Part shown: piece by piece, positions 59,853 through 64,000 of the stretch
How positions within the stretch are numbered: position 1 is the stretch's first letter
Layout: every line of letters starts with the position of its first letter
Source of the DNA: Cantharellus purpuraceus
Taxonomy: Eukaryota > Basidiomycota > Agaricomycetes > Cantharellales > Hydnaceae
NCBI GenBank assembly: GCA_025174535.1
Contig: JALBUN010000012.1
Coordinates: 806,001 to 870,000, forward strand
Direction of reading: 5' to 3'
Length of the DNA: 64,000 bases
The notes under the pieces: model-generated
What the model saw: the letters and a program-made list of their open reading frames with translations, nothing else
The model's database searches: none
What the model was told of the DNA's origin: nothing
Translations under genes and position numbers: made by a program

Positions 59853-61888
59853 TCATCTCCGCCGCCCCTGCCACTCGGCCCACGCCTGCCGCGCCTGCCG
59901 CGCCGCCCCCGCCCCCCGCCGCCCCCACGCCGCACACACCTCCCGCAGCACCTCCGCCGACGCATCCGCCAGCGCCGCCTCGTGCGCGAACGCGGCGCGG
60001 AAGAACGCGTCCGTCGCCCCGTACGTCCGGCACACCCGCCGCACGTCCTCCGCCCGCGTCCCCGGGCCCGGCGCCGCTCCCACGGGGTGCAGGACCCGCG
60101 TGAGATAGTGGATCAGCACGTCCACATGCACCGCCTCCGTTCCACAGCTCTCCCGCAGCAGCCCCTGGCACAACACGTGAGCACACCGTCGCCGTCGTCG
60201 CGGCGCACCCACCTCGCACGCCTCGCGGCTGCTCCCCGCCAGCCCCCACGCCCACACCCGCGCGCGCCCCTCCCCCGCCACCGCGCGGCGCGCCTCCGCC
60301 CACGCGCGTCCCACCGTGCCCTCGTCCACCCCCGCCAGCCGCTCCGCATCCAGCCGCGCCAGCCACACCGCCGCGTCCCCGCGCGCGCGCGCCGTGTATC
60401 TGCGGCCCCGCTGCACCGCCCGCGCCAGCTGCTGCGCATCCCCGCTCAGCACACGCACGTGCGCAGCAAGCACGCGGCCGTCTGCCTCCCTTGTCGCCAG
60501 CCGCTGCAGGCTGCCCACCAGATACCGCCGCTGTGTATGGTTAGGCATACACACACACCTGCAGCCAAGGCGGCCCTCACCAGATGCGTCTCCAGACCGC
60601 GTCCACACCACTCCTCCACAAACTCGGCATACGCACACGACACCGCCCCGCCCAGTGCCTGTGCCCGTTCCAGCAGCGCTTCGTTGGCCGTCCGCAGCTT
60701 CTCCACAAACTCGGCATTCATGTCCGCTTCCCCACACGCCGGCAGTCCCCGTGTCGCGTGCATCTTCAGCGCAGCCGCATCCCCCGGAAGCGTCTCTATC
60801 AGCAGCCCGTACAGATGCTCCAGGAGCGTGCCCCGCAGCGGCGTCGGATACGTGCTCAGCAGCGTCTGCACCCCGCGAAACAGCTCCAGCTGCGGATTCG
60901 CTGCGTCCCGTCAGTCCTGCTGCTGCACATTGGCGCACACTGGCGCACACCGGCGCACACCGACGCACACCGACGCACACCGGCGCACACCAGCGCACAT
61001 ACCTTTGGCCCCCTCGCTCATCACTGCCTTTACAATCGCCCCCTCCATAATCTCCTTCCGTGCCTCCTCGCTGGCGTCTTCCAGCCCCTCGTGCGTCCCC
61101 GCCGCCCCCGCTGCCCCCGCTGCCCCCGCCGCCCCCGCCACGCCCAGCACCTCCCATCGCCGTCGCAGTCCCTCCACAAACCCCAGCTCAAACTTGACAT
61201 ACTCGGTCCACAGCGGCACATTCTCCTGGTTCAGCCGGATCCCCCGCTGCAGCAGCGTACGTGCCGCCCCAGGCGACAGATTCTCCACCTCGTGCTGTGC
61301 CGCATACACAAACAGCCCAGGCTCATTCGGGTGCAGCTGCAACGCCCTGCGCCTCCCGTCAGTCCCATGCTCCCCAGTCCGCCACAACGTACCGTGCACA
61401 GATCCGTCCCACAAGCGCACGTGCCCCCTCGCCCTTGGCCAGCTCAATGTACTGCACCCACAGCCCCACATCCCCCTTGAACTTGCGCAGCGCACGCTCA
61501 AAAATGTGAAACTGCCGTCGCACCATCGCAAAATCAGATATCGACGGTGCTCCCGTGCCAACATCTAGTGGCAAATGTCATCCCTTGGCCCGCGCGTGGC
61601 CGGGCGTGCACTCACTCAGCCGCTTCACCCGCCGTCTCCGCAACGCCTCCAGATTCATCTCATACGCAGCGTAGCGCAAAAAGTCGCCCTTTTTAGGTAT
61701 CCGTCGTACCAGTGCCGTCTCGAACGCAGTGCGCTTTTTCATGATGCATGTGATCTCCGCCTGTCACCCTAGTTACCCAGCAGCTCTCTGTACCGTTAAA
61801 CGTTACACACCCGAGTAAACAGTCCCTTTTGCTCAAGGTCCTTGAGCTCAGCGAGCATCTGCTCCTGCTGAAACTGCACGCGTTCCAT
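59853..61888 (-). CDS. UTP6: UTP6, U3 snoRNP (SSU processome) protein
   Basis: HAT-repeat subunit of the small-subunit processome needed for 18S rRNA maturation in the nucleolus. Seven exons (61811-61888, 61616-61760, 61393-61564, 61003-61346, 60581-60900, 60213-60530, 59853-60164) encode 562 residues. The N-terminus is diagnostic: MERVQFQQEQMLAELKDLEQKGLFTR, KKRTAFETALVRR, KKGDFLRYAAYEMNLEALRRRRVKRL. HAT repeats follow, such as FHIFERALRKFKGDVGLWVQYIELAK, HPNEPGLFVYAAQHEVE and LNQENVPLWTEYVKFELGF. An Ala/Gly tract (GVAGAAGAAGAAG) interrupts the middle. Codons are extremely G/C-ending. The start codon lies only 58 bp from that of the divergent gene. Confidence 0.92.
60931..61000. repeat. Intronic minisatellite, 10-bp unit
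   Basis: Seven tandem copies of a YRRCGCACAY unit (tggcgcacac, cggcgcacac, cgacgcacac and variants) fill most of the 102-nt UTP6 intron 60901-61002. Flanking donor and acceptor are intact. Confidence 0.92.
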
Positions 61889-61946
61889 GTTGAGAGTCTG
61901 TCTGCAGAAATTTCAAACTCCGCCGTCTGTCGTCAGCCCGGCGAGG
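61889..61946. promoter_or_regulatory. 58-bp divergent promoter region
   Basis: Only 58 bp lie between the predicted start codons of UTP6 (-) and the 61947 gene (+). Either transcripts start inside the neighbour's coding region or both 5' UTRs are extremely short. Confidence 0.6.
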
Positions 61947-63158
61947 ATGCCATCCAAGACAACGAAAGGAGCGTTGAACAAGGTCCACAACCGTGCATCC
62001 TCGGCTTCCTCTGTCAAGCTCAGCATCAATGCCGCATTTGCGCGCAACAAGTCCACCGACAAGATGAAGCGCAACGCTTCAGATGTGCGCCTTTGGCTGC
62101 ATCTCCGCCTTGTGCCCCTGCTGATACGCTTGTAGGTTCAGCACCATGTGGGGCGCAACACCTCTCCCTACCCTCACTCGCCCCAGGCGAGAGGCCAGCT
62201 GTCGGCTGTCGTCCTCCAGGTCGACGCCGGTCCAGACGACGACGAGTGGGTGTCCAGCGAAAGCGGCGCCGCCACTCCCGCCGATGACGACCAGCAGGAC
62301 GCACCCCCTAGCCCCCAACAGCCCGAAGAGGATCGCCAACCGTTATCCGGCACCACGCCGCGCGGCGATGCACAGCCGTTGCTACCCGCTCACAAGCCAC
62401 GCCCGCCCGCCCCCCCGTCGCATGCCGATCTTCCCCGCGTGGACACGGTGACCAAGTTCACCCTACCGGCGGAGGACTCCCCGTCGTCTGACTCGCTCAC
62501 CCATGACCCCCCCACTCCCACCCGCCGTGCCGCCGACCGGCGTCCCTCCACCCGCCCGCCCTCCATGCGTTCCGCGCACACCGCGGGGCCACACCCCCTC
62601 ATCCGTGCGCGCTCCTATGCGCCCTCGACGCCCGTCATTACCGCCCCCCCCGCCCTCTCCTCGAGTGTGGCGCAGGTGTTCCCGGGCTCCAACGTCCCGT
62701 CCCCCGTCTCCTCGTCGTACAGGGACCTGCCTCCCGAGGTCGTCAACAGTCCGGCGTCGGAAGCGGCGCACCACGCCCCATACCTCCCCCGTCTCACACG
62801 ACAGGGCTCCCACTCGTCTCTGGCGTCCGTCGCCACGCTGCCCCTCCCTACGACCTCCACCGCAGCCACGGCGAGCATGACGCGCGTCCACGGCGAGCGC
62901 CAGCGCACGCTCTCGCATGCCTCGACGTCGGCGGCCCTCACCTCGTTGACGGCAGCCAGACATCCACACGCGCCCTCCCGGCCGTCGTCGCCCGTCTTGC
63001 CCATCGCCTTCCCGCCGATAAACCCGCACGGCGACTATGTGCACGCCATGATCCCCCCGCCGCTCGTGCCCCAGCACGTGAGTGCCACCGCGCACCAGAA
63101 CCCCATTCTGGACGCGTTGCAGCGTGTCTGGAAGGCTAAAGAGGAGGCGGGGAGGTGA
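61947..63158 (+). CDS. Disordered protein, possible TCO89-like
   Basis: Two exons (61947-62084, 62142-63158) give 384 residues. The N-terminus MPSKTTKGALNKVHNRASSASSVKLSINAAF is basic and Ser-rich. Next comes an acidic signature DDDEWVSSESGAATP, then a long Pro/Ser/Thr-rich disordered region (LTRQGSHSSLASVATLP, HASTSAALTSL). It ends HQNPILDALQRVWKAKEEAG, probably an amphipathic helix. I associate the acidic signature with fungal proteins annotated near the TORC1 subunit TCO89 family, but this is recollection and weak. Codons are strongly G/C-ending like UTP6 and the kinase. Start: first ATG in frame; splice phase 0 at both sides. Confidence 0.6.
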
Positions 63159-63484
63159 TGGAATCCAACGCGCTAGTTGTACTATCAGACCTGACGCTAC
63201 GTGAGGGGACCCGTTTCCTCTCTCACAGACTCTCTAATCATAGGACGCGCCGCATCCTGCAAGTACAACTCATTTAATGAGGGGCCCCTCCCGTGTCACT
63301 AGGGGACTATGGTGGCCACTGGGCCATACTGGACAATTTGTGTATGAAGAGCATGCTGGATTATATACACCACTGTACGTAGCCTTAGAGAGCAATTTAA
63401 TCATAACCAATCCGACGCTTGACCGCGTCACATCACGTGACGGATACGCAACGTGTCAGCTCTCTCTCTTTACTCCACGCAACA
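63159..63484. promoter_or_regulatory. Upstream region of GOT1
   Basis: 326 bp. Base composition drops back to the window average here. The sequence ccgcgtcacatcacgtgacgg (63422-63442) contains the palindrome TCACGTGA, a typical E-box/bHLH site, about 50 bp before the GOT1 start. Confidence 0.5.
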
Positions 63485-64000
63485 ATGTGGTTGTCAGATG
63501 CACAAAGTGAGGCAAGGGTCGTCTTTTGTGTGCCAGCGGCAGACGTGGCTGAATGAAGCCTTGTGCGTCATGCAGAAATTGGGGTCGCGCTCACCTCGTT
63601 TGGCGTCCTCTTCATGATGCTTGGCGTCATGCTCTTCTTTGACGGCGCCCTCCTGGCGCTGGGAAATGTGAATCCCCCCCGCCTTGAGCTTGGGATGTCT
63701 CCCTCCTGAGCACCTTCTCCTGCAGATCCTCTTTGTCTCGGGGCTGACGCTCATCATCGGGCCACAAAAGACATTCCACTTTTTCGCCCGAAAACAAAAG
63801 CTGCGCGGAACCATCTGCTTCCTCGGCGGCATCTGTCTCGTGTTCTTCAAATGGCCGTTTGTGGGCATGTGTGTGGAGACGTTTGGATTTCTCAACTTGT
63901 TCGGGTGCGTGGGACTTTGTATTTTTTATGTTTTTTCGGGATGTGTAGGGTGCTGTTAATTGATGCATGTGAATAGAGACTTTTTCCCTGTAATATTAAC
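63485..64000 (+). CDS. GOT1: Got1 vesicle-transport protein, 5' part
   Basis: Small four-pass membrane protein of ER-Golgi traffic; the 3' end lies beyond the window. Exons 63485-63506, 63576-63667, 63726-63904 and from 63977. The protein reads [92 protein letters not shown] and, in the last visible exon, DFFPVIL. That last segment confirms the acceptor at 63976; an earlier AG (near 63949) would end the protein within nine codons. About 106 residues are visible out of a usual 140 or so. Confidence 0.94.

Noticed and set aside
57000..61568. Long plus-strand open frames (up to 619 codons) opposite the kinase and UTP6 genes
   Set aside because: They are antisense to well-supported genes. GC-rich codons with few A/T third positions make stops rare on the other strand, so the length is a composition effect.

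Overview
The window is nuclear DNA of a filamentous basidiomycete, most likely an Agaricomycete. Nearly every gene is cut by many short introns (mostly 45-70 nt, GT-AG, with CTNAC-like branch points). Proteins typical of this group recur: PalC, Sey1, Hob3, a Gyp1-type TBC protein, a CWI-type MAPKK and several conserved basidiomycete proteins of unknown function. Exon structures were worked out by hand from splice signals, reading phase and protein-family patterns. No alignment, database search or RNA data were available, so exact junctions are predictions.

Left part (1-20.7 kb) is gene-sparse: a Zn2Cys6 transcription factor (36-1416, -), a TMEM135-like membrane protein (5197-6861, +), a secreted GH23/lysozyme-like protein (7096-8278, -), a cell-wall-integrity MAPKK (12160-13753, -), a conserved unknown (14406-15170, +), the N-acetyltransferase NAA50 (17370-18078, +) and a two-finger C2H2 protein (18316-19030, -). 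Both the TMEM135-like and GH23 genes are easily missed because introns break them into short exons without start codons. The spaces between these genes hold no gene I can support; 10.6-11.2 kb contains two diverged copies of one sequence.

Centre (20.7-56 kb) is a dense housekeeping region: DNA ligase I, a small membrane protein, Ap4A phosphorylase, Gyp1, a Nup2/Nup50-type nucleoporin, a Rec114-like candidate, a nucleoside hydrolase, Sey1, a large unknown protein, Hob3, PalC, a HAD phosphatase, a membrane glutaredoxin, another unknown, RACK1 carrying a U24 C/D snoRNA in its long intron, RPL12 and a Pho80-type cyclin.

Right part (56.4-63.2 kb) changes sharply in base composition. A Ran1/Ksp1-type kinase, UTP6 and a possible TORC1-associated protein use almost only G/C third positions, and the last two are divergent with only 58 bp between start codons. 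Normal composition returns with GOT1, which runs off the right edge.

The genes do not form one pathway. Related functions sit near each other only loosely: membrane shaping and trafficking (SEY1, HOB3, PALC, GYP1, GOT1), translation and ribosome biogenesis (RACK1, U24, RPL12, UTP6) and signalling (MKK1, PHO80, Ran1-type kinase). Nothing looks like a defence island, plasmid, provirus or CRISPR system. The most interesting signals are the intronic U24 snoRNA, the GC-rich block, GC-AG introns with a 12-nt exon, a possible 22-nt intron and the Rec114-like architecture.
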